Below are positions 7,964-15,299 of a stretch of 24,640 bases of DNA, piece after piece. Origin of the DNA: Akkermansiaceae bacterium UBA1518 (GTDB lineage: Bacteria > Verrucomicrobiota > Verrucomicrobiia > Verrucomicrobiales > Akkermansiaceae). Position 1 is the stretch's first letter. Each line of letters begins with the position of its first letter. The stretch is taken from positions 34,677-59,316 of the forward strand of contig DCQM01000121.1 of NCBI GenBank assembly GCA_002323895.1, given 5' to 3'. Under the pieces are notes generated by a model, which saw only the letters and a list, made by a program, of their open reading frames with translations, was not told the DNA's origin and searched no databases. The position numbers and the translations under genes are program-made.

Positions 7964-8063
7964 CTCGATTTGGCCGCGACATTTCCGCAGTCGATTCACA
8001 ACCCTAGGTTGACCTCGCCAAGTCTAAAGCTGAATATCCAGCGATCTTACTCCGGATCATCCT

Positions 8064-9050
8064 ATGCCACCCTCTCTGTGCCCCCACTTTCAGGAAAAAA
8101 TTCTTTCCGCTACTGGAGCCTCGATGTTCGAGGTTGTAGAAGTTATTCAAGAACTGTGGAGCGGATATGGTCACATTCTGCGTCTGCGACTGGACGGGGA
8201 CTCCGAAGTCATCGTGAAACATATCCGAATGGCTGCAACTGCGAATCACCCACGCGGATGGAATTCAAACTTATCCCATCAGCGTAAACTCAAATCGTAT
8301 CAAGTTGAAACCGCTTGGTATTGCCACTGGAGCCAGCACTGTGGCCCCAAAACTAGAATTCCAGAACTCCTTGGATTCGATCGACACAATGGCGAAATCC
8401 TCTTGATTCTCGAAGACTTAGACGCTTCCGGTTTCCCCTCACGTCTCACCCCCAACGCCACCCCTACCGATGCAATACGGGCCTGTATCGATTGGCTTGC
8501 AAATTTTCACGCCAGTTTCATGGGAGTAGAGCCCACTCACCTTTGGAAAACGGGCACGTATTGGCACCTAGAAACCCGAAGCGAAGAACTGGCTAGCCTT
8601 GGTGACAATGAGCTCAAAAAAGCAGCCCCAACACTTGACCAAATCCTCACTAGCACAGCCCACCAAACCCTCGTTCATGGAGATGCCAAACTCGCCAATT
8701 TTTGTTTTTCAAAATCAGGGAATAATGTTGCGGCGGTCGACTTCCAATACGTTGGCGGAGGCTGTGGAATGAAAGACTTAGCCTATTTCGTTGGCTCTTG
8801 TCTCGACGAATCAAGCTGCGAAAAAAGAGAGCACGAATTTCTTGACCAGTATTTTGCAACCCTTTGTCGCAATATCTCCATGAACCGCCCAGATCTTGAT
8901 CCCAAGGCTATCGAAACTGAATGGCGCGAACTTTATCCAGTGGCCTGGACCGACTTCTACCGCTTCCTAAAGGGGTGGAGCCCAGACCATTGGAAAATCA
9001 ACTCCTACAGTGAACGACTTACCCGTGAAGTCGTCGCTTCTCTCCAATAG
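8064..9050 (+). CDS. Aminoglycoside-phosphotransferase-fold kinase (choline kinase/EcKinase-like)
   Basis: A 328-residue small-molecule kinase of the protein-kinase-like APH superfamily. Visible elements: nucleotide loop near 33-41 (SGYGHILRL), ATP-binding Lys52 in EVIVKHI, hinge ILLILEDLD at 112-120, catalytic loop HGDAKLANF at 205-213 (Asp207 base, Asn212 metal) and DFQ at 226-228 in place of the kinase DFG, followed by GGGCGMKDLAYF. This layout resembles the choline kinase/ecdysteroid-kinase-like branch more than bacterial antibiotic kinases, so resistance is not implied. Substrate unknown. Eight bases separate it from the CysQ-family gene, so the two are probably one operon. An internal ATG at 8124 is possible but would cut close to the nucleotide loop. 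Confidence 0.85.
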   Translation: MPPSLCPHFQEKILSATGASMFEVVEVIQELWSGYGHILRLRLDGDSEVIVKHIRMAATANHPRGWNSNLSHQRKLKSYQVETAWYCHWSQHCGPKTRIPELLGFDRHNGEILLILEDLDASGFPSRLTPNATPTDAIRACIDWLANFHASFMGVEPTHLWKTGTYWHLETRSEELASLGDNELKKAAPTLDQILTSTAHQTLVHGDAKLANFCFSKSGNNVAAVDFQYVGGGCGMKDLAYFVGSCLDESSCEKREHEFLDQYFATLCRNISMNRPDLDPKAIETEWRELYPVAWTDFYRFLKGWSPDHWKINSYSERLTREVVASLQ

Positions 9051-9058
9051 ATCTTTAA

Positions 9059-9934
9059 ATGGAACTCACATCAGACCACCTCAGTAAACTCGAATCGATT
9101 GGTATCAAAGCTGCCGTACGTGCTGGCGAAATGGTTCAAAGCAAAGCTAAAAAAAATCATGAAATCGTTCACAAAAAAGGCAGAAACTCCCTCGCATCAA
9201 AAGTCGTCACCGCAATCGATCTTGAGAGCCAGCGCCTTATTCTTGAGACTCTTAATGACACCTTCAAGAGCTTTGAGCTCGGCCTCCTCACCGAAGAGAG
9301 CCCTGACGATTCCAGCCGCCACCAACATGATTATTTTTGGTGTATTGATCCTCTTGATGGGACCCTTGCCTTCACCAAAGGGACTGCTGGCTATTCGGTT
9401 TCGATTGCTCTCGTCTCACGCCATGGTAATCCGCTAATCGGAATCGTTTTTGACCCTGACACTTCTACCCTTTATCACGCCATTTTCAGTCAAGGCGCTC
9501 AAAAAAATGGGGTAGCCTGGGAAGTCCCCATGCCTACTTCAGCCTCACCCCTCGCCTTAATGATCGACAACAGCTTTATCACCCGGGCTAACGAACCAAC
9601 CTTCCGTGATCAACTTGAAACCTTCGCAAAACAGAGAGGCTTCCCCGGCACAAAAATAATCAACTATGCCGGCGCCGTTCTTAACGCCTGCTGGGTTGTT
9701 GACCATGCACCTTCTCTCTATTTCAAATTCCCAAAACCGAATCCCGGCGGAGGTTCGGTTTGGGACTTTGCCGCCACCACATGTCTGTTTAGCGAACTCG
9801 GCCTCCCAGCTAGCGACATTTATGGAGCCCCTCTTCAACTCAACCCAATAGGCAAAACCTATATGAATCGTAAGGGTATCCTTTTTGCCTCAAGTTCAAG
9901 TCTCGCGAAGGCAGCCATTAATTTCTTCCAGTAG
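9059..9934 (+). CDS. 3'(2'),5'-bisphosphate nucleotidase CysQ / inositol monophosphatase family
   Basis: Metal- and lithium-sensitive-type phosphatase fold, 291 residues, soluble. Signature residues are present: Asp54 in KVVTAIDLESQ, LLTEES with Glu79/Glu80, DPLDGT at 97-102 and WDFAA at 235-239. The family covers CysQ (which removes 3'-phosphate from PAP, the by-product of sulfate assimilation and sulfotransfer), inositol monophosphatase and histidinol-phosphate phosphatase. The DPLDGTLAFTKG stretch is close to the DPLDGTKEF-type segment of CysQ, but the choice is not certain. It lies in tight tandem with the kinase upstream, and a methionine-sulfur gene (metY) lies 0.9 kb downstream. A kinase-phosphatase pair acting on one metabolite is an alternative reading. 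Confidence 0.85.
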   Translation: MELTSDHLSKLESIGIKAAVRAGEMVQSKAKKNHEIVHKKGRNSLASKVVTAIDLESQRLILETLNDTFKSFELGLLTEESPDDSSRHQHDYFWCIDPLDGTLAFTKGTAGYSVSIALVSRHGNPLIGIVFDPDTSTLYHAIFSQGAQKNGVAWEVPMPTSASPLALMIDNSFITRANEPTFRDQLETFAKQRGFPGTKIINYAGAVLNACWVVDHAPSLYFKFPKPNPGGGSVWDFAATTCLFSELGLPASDIYGAPLQLNPIGKTYMNRKGILFASSSSLAKAAINFFQ

Positions 9935-10006
9935 ATTATCTTTCCGACGATGGAGAGATTGCAGCCTGCTTGGATTTGCTCCAGACTAACAATCAACTTC
10001 CACACA

Positions 10007-10723
10007 ATGAGCGATTCAGAGCCACTCCCACCAAAAAAGACTCGTCGCCACCAGCCTTCAACACAAGACGACGAAAACACCCATCCAAATAAATCGGGTA
10101 AAAAAGAAAAAATTAAAAAGCCCCCCGGCCTAATGGGTCCGACAAAAGCAGAAACGGCCCTCCTCCCACCATTTATTGGAGTTTCCCTCGACCAAATCTT
10201 TGTTCCTTCATCTCGAGTCGAGTGTCAGAATGCAGTCGAAGAGATAATGGCCGCAGGGATTGGTGGGTTTGACACCGAAGCTAAACCTACTTTTCGGGCC
10301 GGGCAAAAAAGCAACGGCCCGCACGTTGTGCAATTCTCTCTCATCGACAAAGCCTTTATTTTTCAGCTCCATCACGAGGAATGCGCGAAGGCCTCATCGG
10401 AACTAATCTCTTCAGCCGCGATCCTCAAGGTAGGATTTGGCCTTCAAAACGATCACAGCCAAATTCGCAATCGGCTAGGAATCGAACTCACTCACGTGCT
10501 CGACCTTGATCAAGTCTTCCGTAAAATGGGATACCGTGGACAAATTGGGGTCCGCGGAGCAATAGGCGTACTTTTGAAGCAATGCTTTAAAAAATCAAAA
10601 TCTACCACGACAAGCAACTGGGCGCGTTCCGATCTTACGAATCGCCAGCTCATCTACGCGGCCAACGATGCTTATGCGGCCCTTAGAATCATGAAAGTCC
10701 TCGAAAAGGAAGGTCACCTATAA
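10007..10723 (+). CDS. WRN/RNase D-type DEDDy 3'-5' exonuclease
   Basis: A single-domain 3'-5' exonuclease, 238 residues from the chosen start. ExoI is GGFDTEAKPTF with Asp89 and Glu91, ExoII is KVGFGLQNDHSQI with Asp149, and ExoIII is the Tyr217-x3-Asp221 of IYAANDAYAALRI, preceded by NWARSDLTNRQL, typical of the WRN exonuclease family. The first 40 or so residues are highly charged, Lys- and Pro-rich and probably disordered; they could bind nucleic acid. There is no helicase or HRDC domain, so it is neither a full RecQ/WRN protein nor a classical RNase D. An upstream in-frame ATG at 9950 would add 19 residues that look unlike the rest. It follows the phosphatase gene in the same direction, with no obvious functional link. 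Confidence 0.88.
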   Translation: MSDSEPLPPKKTRRHQPSTQDDENTHPNKSGKKEKIKKPPGLMGPTKAETALLPPFIGVSLDQIFVPSSRVECQNAVEEIMAAGIGGFDTEAKPTFRAGQKSNGPHVVQFSLIDKAFIFQLHHEECAKASSELISSAAILKVGFGLQNDHSQIRNRLGIELTHVLDLDQVFRKMGYRGQIGVRGAIGVLLKQCFKKSKSTTTSNWARSDLTNRQLIYAANDAYAALRIMKVLEKEGHL

Positions 10724-10802
10724 AAATCTCCGGACCGGCTCCGAATCAAAATTCCACAGCAGTCTTTCCCATCTCAAGATTTCGTGCTAGAGCTTTCCCC
10801 GC

Positions 10803-12086
10803 ATGAAACACGAAACACTTTGCCTCCACGGTGGACATCAGCCCGATTCCGAGACCCATTCGCGCGCAGTTCCGATCTACAAAAGCACTGCTTTCACTTT
10901 CAACGATACCGAACACGCCGCTAACCTGTTCGCTCTCAAAGAGCTAGGGAATATTTACACCCGGCTCATGAACCCTACGACCGACGTGCTCGAGAAGCGC
11001 ATCTGCCTGCTCGAAGGGGCACACGAACTCGCCGGCCTCGCGCACTCGTCAGGAACCGCTGCCATCTTTAATTCCATCATAAACCTTGCTCAGGCAGGCG
11101 ACAATATCGTCTCCGCCCGCAATCTTTACGGGGGAAGTTACACACAATTCAATGACATCCTCCCCTCCCTTGGAATCGAAGTCCGCTTCGTTGATTCGCA
11201 AGACCCTCAGCAATTCGCCAACGCGATCGACGACAAAACACGCGCTCTCTTCTGTGAGACCGTCTCTAATCCAGCTCTAGAAGTCACCGATCTCGACGCC
11301 GTAGGCTCCGTCGCTAAAGAAAATGGCATCCCCCTTATCGTCGATGCGACTTGCTCAACTCCATACCTTACCCAGCCACTTGCCCATGGTGCCGATATCG
11401 TTGTCCACTCCTTAACCAAATGGTTAGGCGGACACGGCACTGGTCTTGGCGGCATCGTTATTGATTCAGGACGCTTCAACTGGGCCGGAGGTAAACACCC
11501 TCTTTTTGATAACCCAGACAATTCCTATCACGGACTGCGCTGGGGACACGACCTTCCTGACATGCTCGCTCCTCTTGCCTACATACTGCGTATGCGAACT
11601 GTCCCATTGAGAAACCTTGGTGCCTGCATCGCTCCAGACAACTCATGGCAATTTCTTCAAGGTATCGAAACCTTACCGCTCCGCATGGAACGCCACTGCG
11701 AAAACTCGCTCGCGGTTGCTAAACATCTCAAAAGCCACCCTGGTGTAGAGTGGGTGCGCTTCCCCGGACTTGAAGATGACCCGGAATTTACGAAGAACGA
11801 AAAGTACCTTCGAGGTAAAGGGGGTAGCGTAGTCGTGTTTGGGATCAAAGGAGGAGCTGAGGCCGGAGCCAATTTTATCAACTCCCTTCAAATGTTCTCT
11901 CACGTTGCAAATCTCGGAGATGCCAAATCGCTTGCAATTCATCCAGCCACCACAACCCATTCGCAGCTTAGCTCCGAACAACAACTCGCAGGCGGGATCC
12001 GCCCAGAGCTGGTCCGCCTTTCCATCGGGATTGAGCATATCGAAGACATCCTCACCGATCTCGATCAAGCTCTTGAAAAGGCGTAG
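10803..12086 (+). CDS. metY: O-acetylhomoserine sulfhydrylase (PLP-dependent)
   Basis: Cytoplasmic PLP enzyme that makes homocysteine from O-acetylhomoserine and sulfide, or a close relative in the Cys/Met transsulfuration family. It is 427 residues, the longer size typical of MetY rather than MetB/MetC (about 380-400). Motifs: early YTRLMNPT near 52-59, SSGTAAIF near 82-89 (PLP phosphate), DATCSTPY near 181-188 with the PLP-pyridine Asp, and VHSLTKWLGGHG with PLP-binding Lys206. The C-terminal SIGIEHIEDI is also family-typical. The 79 bases upstream are too short for a standard SAM riboswitch and show none. Likely partners are sulfate assimilation genes elsewhere; the CysQ-family gene lies nearby. 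Confidence 0.93.
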   Translation: MKHETLCLHGGHQPDSETHSRAVPIYKSTAFTFNDTEHAANLFALKELGNIYTRLMNPTTDVLEKRICLLEGAHELAGLAHSSGTAAIFNSIINLAQAGDNIVSARNLYGGSYTQFNDILPSLGIEVRFVDSQDPQQFANAIDDKTRALFCETVSNPALEVTDLDAVGSVAKENGIPLIVDATCSTPYLTQPLAHGADIVVHSLTKWLGGHGTGLGGIVIDSGRFNWAGGKHPLFDNPDNSYHGLRWGHDLPDMLAPLAYILRMRTVPLRNLGACIAPDNSWQFLQGIETLPLRMERHCENSLAVAKHLKSHPGVEWVRFPGLEDDPEFTKNEKYLRGKGGSVVVFGIKGGAEAGANFINSLQMFSHVANLGDAKSLAIHPATTTHSQLSSEQQLAGGIRPELVRLSIGIEHIEDILTDLDQALEKA

Positions 12087-12235
12087 TAACGGGTTCAAGG
12101 TTGGCGATTTATTGACCCTACTTCAATAACCCCTGCAGGGATAAGTCAGGCATAACTACCCCCCGCCACCGGCGTGAGCTAGAGACTCCATGCGAATAGC
12201 CTCACAAAAAACATAGTTTAGAAGTATCAAGAAAG

Positions 12236-12856
12236 ATGAACTCTCTGGAAATCCCCGAGACCTGCGGAGTCATTCTCCTCCCCGACACTGTGCTATTTCC
12301 GCACGGCGGAATGCCCCTTCACATTTTCGAGCCGCGTTACCAAGACATGATCAATGACGCCATAGAGGGAAACTGTATGTTTTGTGTGGGTAATCTTCTC
12401 GGCGATGATAGTGCTGATCCTGATCGCTGCGCTGCTCCCGTGGGAACAATCGGGCTAATCCGCGCCTCGCGGGAATCCGAAAATGGCACATCAAATCTTC
12501 TCCTCCATGGAGTTTTCCGCGTCTATTTCGAAGAATGGCTCGATGGCAAAACCTATCCATACGCTAAAATAAGGCCAATTCTCGATACAACTTTATCTTC
12601 CGACGAAGAAGTGGAATATCTTGGTCGGCTCCGTCGCGCGATTAACCGGACTCTCTCCAGTTTCCCTTCCGAGGTGAACGAGCAAGTCAACTCCACTCTC
12701 GACAAAGCTGGTGACTCCGCAACCTGCTCTGACGCAGTGGCCCAGCAGTTCATCCATGACCCGAATGATCGCCAACGCCTCCTCGAAACCCCTGAAGTGA
12801 GAAAGCGGATCGATTTTTTAATTAAATTTCTGAAAAAAGCAGGTCCTTCCGTCTAA
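12236..12856 (+). CDS. Free-standing Lon protease N-terminal (substrate-binding) domain protein
   Basis: A 206-residue protein with the Lon N-terminal/PUA-like domain and no ATPase or protease part. The opening ILLPDTVLFPHGGMPLHIFEPRYQDMI (about 14-40) is the classic start of this domain; GTIGLI and LLLHGVFRVYFEEW follow as expected strands, and the second half is helical and charged. Such proteins are widespread and poorly understood; roles in protein binding or as regulators have been proposed. It is preceded by 149 bases with no gene, which include a perfect 10-base palindrome (CCCTGCAGGG, 12131-12140). Its stop is six bases before the next gene, suggesting co-transcription. Confidence 0.85.
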   Translation: MNSLEIPETCGVILLPDTVLFPHGGMPLHIFEPRYQDMINDAIEGNCMFCVGNLLGDDSADPDRCAAPVGTIGLIRASRESENGTSNLLLHGVFRVYFEEWLDGKTYPYAKIRPILDTTLSSDEEVEYLGRLRRAINRTLSSFPSEVNEQVNSTLDKAGDSATCSDAVAQQFIHDPNDRQRLLETPEVRKRIDFLIKFLKKAGPSV

Positions 12857-12862
12857 CCCTAT

Positions 12863-13681
12863 GTGAGATTCCTCTTTCTCTTTTTTCTCGTGATCCCAAC
12901 AGGGGCTCAGACCCTTGGCGGCTACGAACCATTCACCCAACAAGAGAATGGTGAAAGCTGGGCCTTTTACAACTACGCAACCGATCAAGCCTTCAATGCT
13001 CCGTGGAACTTCTCGGATTCCGGAGACCCCGAAATTTACGCCACCTTCACTGGATCGGCCGGAGTCTCTCTCTTTGCCGATGTGATGTCATCAAATGGAT
13101 TTTTTGTTGGAAATTACGCTAATGCCGAAATCGACACCATTCTGTGCGATATCTTCATTGAAGATATCAACACCTTTTCAGAAGTAGAATTCTACATTCT
13201 TGCCGGTGACACCTTTTATTACAGCAATCCCTACCTCATTGAACAATCTGGCTGGACTAGTCTCACCAACTCCTTTTCCAAAGATCAGTGGTATATTTAC
13301 GATGAATCTGATCAACAATTTTTCGAGGCACCACTCACACCTGCTCTTCTTTTCGATGTCAAAGAAATCGGTCTCAACTTCTACCCCTCGTCTTCCGCTG
13401 CTAGTGGCCGGATAGTTGCCCTCGACAATTTCAATCTCCTTCCGGATCTCTCTTCTCCGGAAATCAAAATTTCCACTGAAAATTCCACCACCAAGGTCTC
13501 ATTCAAGGGAATTGAGGGAATTCAATACACCCTCCAGAACGCCAGTAACTTAGACGAAAACAGCTGGACAAATGTCGGCAACCCCTTCGAAACGACCGGA
13601 GAATCGGAGACAATTGTCCCCATGGTGAACAGAGGCTTTTTTCGCATCCTAAGCCAACCCTTCTATATCGAAGCCCCTTAG
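12863..13681 (+). CDS. Secreted protein with C-terminal PVC-type beta domain, unknown function
   Basis: A 272-residue protein with a signal peptide (RFLFLFFLVIPTGAQ, cleavage near 15). The start is a GTG lying inside an ATGTGA, so no ATG start is available here. The body (about 20-195) is acidic, aromatic-rich and all-beta looking (GESWAFYNY, FNFSDSGDPEIYATF, IVALDNFNLLPD), resembling a jelly-roll or lectin-like fold. The last 70 residues (ISTENSTTKVSF, IQYTLQNASNLDENSWTNVG, GFFRI) match a short domain often seen at the C-terminus of secreted verrucomicrobial proteins. It has no cysteine-rich or catalytic motif that I can name. It probably shares a transcript with the Lon-N protein. Confidence 0.75.
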   Translation: MRFLFLFFLVIPTGAQTLGGYEPFTQQENGESWAFYNYATDQAFNAPWNFSDSGDPEIYATFTGSAGVSLFADVMSSNGFFVGNYANAEIDTILCDIFIEDINTFSEVEFYILAGDTFYYSNPYLIEQSGWTSLTNSFSKDQWYIYDESDQQFFEAPLTPALLFDVKEIGLNFYPSSSAASGRIVALDNFNLLPDLSSPEIKISTENSTTKVSFKGIEGIQYTLQNASNLDENSWTNVGNPFETTGESETIVPMVNRGFFRILSQPFYIEAP

Positions 13682-13698
13682 CGAAAAAAAACTTTCGC
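13681..13698. repeat. Short inverted repeat at the stop of the secreted-protein gene
   Basis: GCGAAA (13681-13686) and TTTCGC (13693-13698) form a 6-bp stem with a 6-base loop right at the stop codon. There is no T-run after it, so it may be a transcript-end stabiliser or chance. Confidence 0.25.
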
Positions 13699-13730
13699 AA
13701 ATCCCGCTCCTCTGCCTTATCCCAACCGCG

Positions 13731-15017
13731 ATGAAAATCGTGGTCGCATACTCAGGTGGTCTTGACACCTCCGTCCTTCTCCTTTGGCTCAAAGAGAAAT
13801 ACAACGCCGAAATCATTGCCTATTGCGCGGATGTCGGACAAGCCGAAGAACTTGACGGACTCGAAGAAAAAGCCCTAAGCACCGGCGCTTCCAAGTGCTA
13901 CATTGGTGATCTCAAAGAGGAATTCGCGGCCGACTACATTTACCCGATGTTTCAGGCCAACGCCGTTTACGAAGGCCGCTATCTCCTTGGAACCTCCATC
14001 GCCCGCCCCTGCATCATCAAGGGTATGCTAGACGTAGCGCGCGCCGAAGGAGCCGACGCTATCGCTCACGGCGCTACCGGAAAGGGTAATGATCAGGTTC
14101 GCTTTGAGCTCTCACTCAATGCTCTCGCTCCCGACATTAAGATGATTGCCCCCTGGCGAGATGATTCCTTTCGTGAGCAGTTCCCAGGGCGTGCCGAAAT
14201 GATCGCGTATTGTGAAGAACACGGCATCAACGTTCAGGCTTCCAATAAAAAGCCCTACTCCATGGACCGAAACCTTCTCCACATTTCCTTTGAAGCAGGG
14301 GCGCTCGAAGACACTTGGTATGATGGATCAACCGACGCCGACAAAGACATGTATGTTCTTTCCGTCGCCCCCGAGGATGCGCCCGACACTCCGGAATACA
14401 TCCAGTGCCTCTTCGAGAATGGCGATATCGTGGGACTCAAAAACGAAAACCTTGCCGGCTATATTTCCGACCTCGCCGATTTCGAAATCAAAGGCGAAAA
14501 AGATGACTACACCCTCCTCACCCCTTACGGGGTCATGCGTGTTCTTAACCACCTCGGCGGCAAACACGGCATCGGCCGTATCGACATCGTCGAAAATCGC
14601 TTTGTCGGCATGAAATCCCGGGGTATTTACGAGACCCCTGGAGGCACCATTCTTCTGGCAGCCCATCAGGACCTCGAGACCCTCACGATCGATCGGGAAG
14701 CCCAACACGTCCGCGATTCCCTGATCCCGAAATACGCCCAGCTCGTTTACAACGGATTTTGGTTCGCTCCCGAGCGTGAGGCCATACAAGCCCTCGTCTC
14801 TGAAACCCAGAAAACCGTCAACGGCGAAGTCCGGCTCAAGCTTTACAAAGGAAACATTATCAATGCCGGACGCCGTTCTCCGAACAGCCTTTATGACGAG
14901 GATATCGCCACCATGGAAGGCGGCCAGGAGGAAGCCTACAACCAAAACGACGCCTCCGGTTTCATCGCTCTCAACGGCCTGCGCTTGAAACAATTTTCCC
15001 GCGTCAACGACAAATAA
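13731..15017 (+). CDS. argG: Argininosuccinate synthase
   Basis: Cytoplasmic enzyme that joins citrulline and aspartate, using ATP, in arginine synthesis. It is 428 residues and complete. The N-terminal PP-loop AYSGGLDTS (6-14) binds ATP; STGASKCYIGDLKEEF, YLLGTSIARPCI (citrulline/aspartate site), AHGATGKGNDQVRFE and the SMDRNLLHISFEAG stretch are all family-typical. The start follows from the N-terminal motif only five residues in; there is no Shine-Dalgarno sequence. It lies 49 bases after the secreted-protein gene, and a strong terminator follows. argH or other arginine genes are not in the window. Confidence 0.97.
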   Translation: MKIVVAYSGGLDTSVLLLWLKEKYNAEIIAYCADVGQAEELDGLEEKALSTGASKCYIGDLKEEFAADYIYPMFQANAVYEGRYLLGTSIARPCIIKGMLDVARAEGADAIAHGATGKGNDQVRFELSLNALAPDIKMIAPWRDDSFREQFPGRAEMIAYCEEHGINVQASNKKPYSMDRNLLHISFEAGALEDTWYDGSTDADKDMYVLSVAPEDAPDTPEYIQCLFENGDIVGLKNENLAGYISDLADFEIKGEKDDYTLLTPYGVMRVLNHLGGKHGIGRIDIVENRFVGMKSRGIYETPGGTILLAAHQDLETLTIDREAQHVRDSLIPKYAQLVYNGFWFAPEREAIQALVSETQKTVNGEVRLKLYKGNIINAGRRSPNSLYDEDIATMEGGQEEAYNQNDASGFIALNGLRLKQFSRVNDK

Positions 15018-15050
15018 AGCAGATAAATTTTGTCGAACCACTCTCATAAA

Positions 15051-15085
15051 ACCCAGGGCCGCTTGCGGCTCTGGGTCTTTTCTTT
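15051..15085 (+). terminator. Intrinsic terminator after argG
   Basis: ACCCAGGGCCG pairs with CGGCTCTGGGT (one G-T wobble) around the tetraloop CTTG at 15051-15076, followed at once by CTTTTCTTT. The GC-rich stem, tight loop and T-rich tail make a textbook rho-independent terminator 33 bases past the argG stop. Confidence 0.88.
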
Positions 15086-15113
15086 AAAACACGACACTCA
15101 AAGCAATGTCATA

Positions 15114-15142
15114 TTTACACATAAATCAATCGCCCCTATCCT
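15114..15142 (+). promoter_or_regulatory. Candidate sigma-70 promoter upstream of the 1660-residue fusion gene
   Basis: TTTACA (15114-15119, one mismatch to TTGACA), a 17-base spacer and TATCCT (15137-15142, four of six to TATAAT) lie just past the argG terminator. This would give a 5' leader of about 150 bases. The rest of the gap to 15300 holds nothing I recognise. Confidence 0.3.
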
Positions 15143-15299
15143 CTCCCCTCCTTTTAAAAAAGATTCATCTTTCCGTTACCTCCACTAGCCTAGGCGCTGC
15201 CACCTATTACAGGCCGCGCAAAATCACTATCTTTTCATCTCATATCGAGAGGGTAGTCTAGGGCTGTAAATATCGCCCCCCAAACGGAAAACAAAATCT

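Noticed and set aside
8064..9050. Antibiotic resistance kinase
   Set aside because: The fold is shared, but the motifs fit the choline/ecdysteroid-kinase-like branch and the context is chromosomal metabolism.
10724..10802. Possible SAM riboswitch before metY
   Set aside because: Only 79 bases are available, and no conserved SAM-I or SAM-II helices can be traced.
12087..12235. Possible tRNA or promoter (GGTTCAAGG and TTGACC present)
   Set aside because: No cloverleaf can be drawn, and no -10 element lies at the right distance from TTGACC.
14328..15047. 239-codon open frame on the minus strand
   Set aside because: It lies wholly opposite argG, has no recognisable domain and mirrors argG codon structure.
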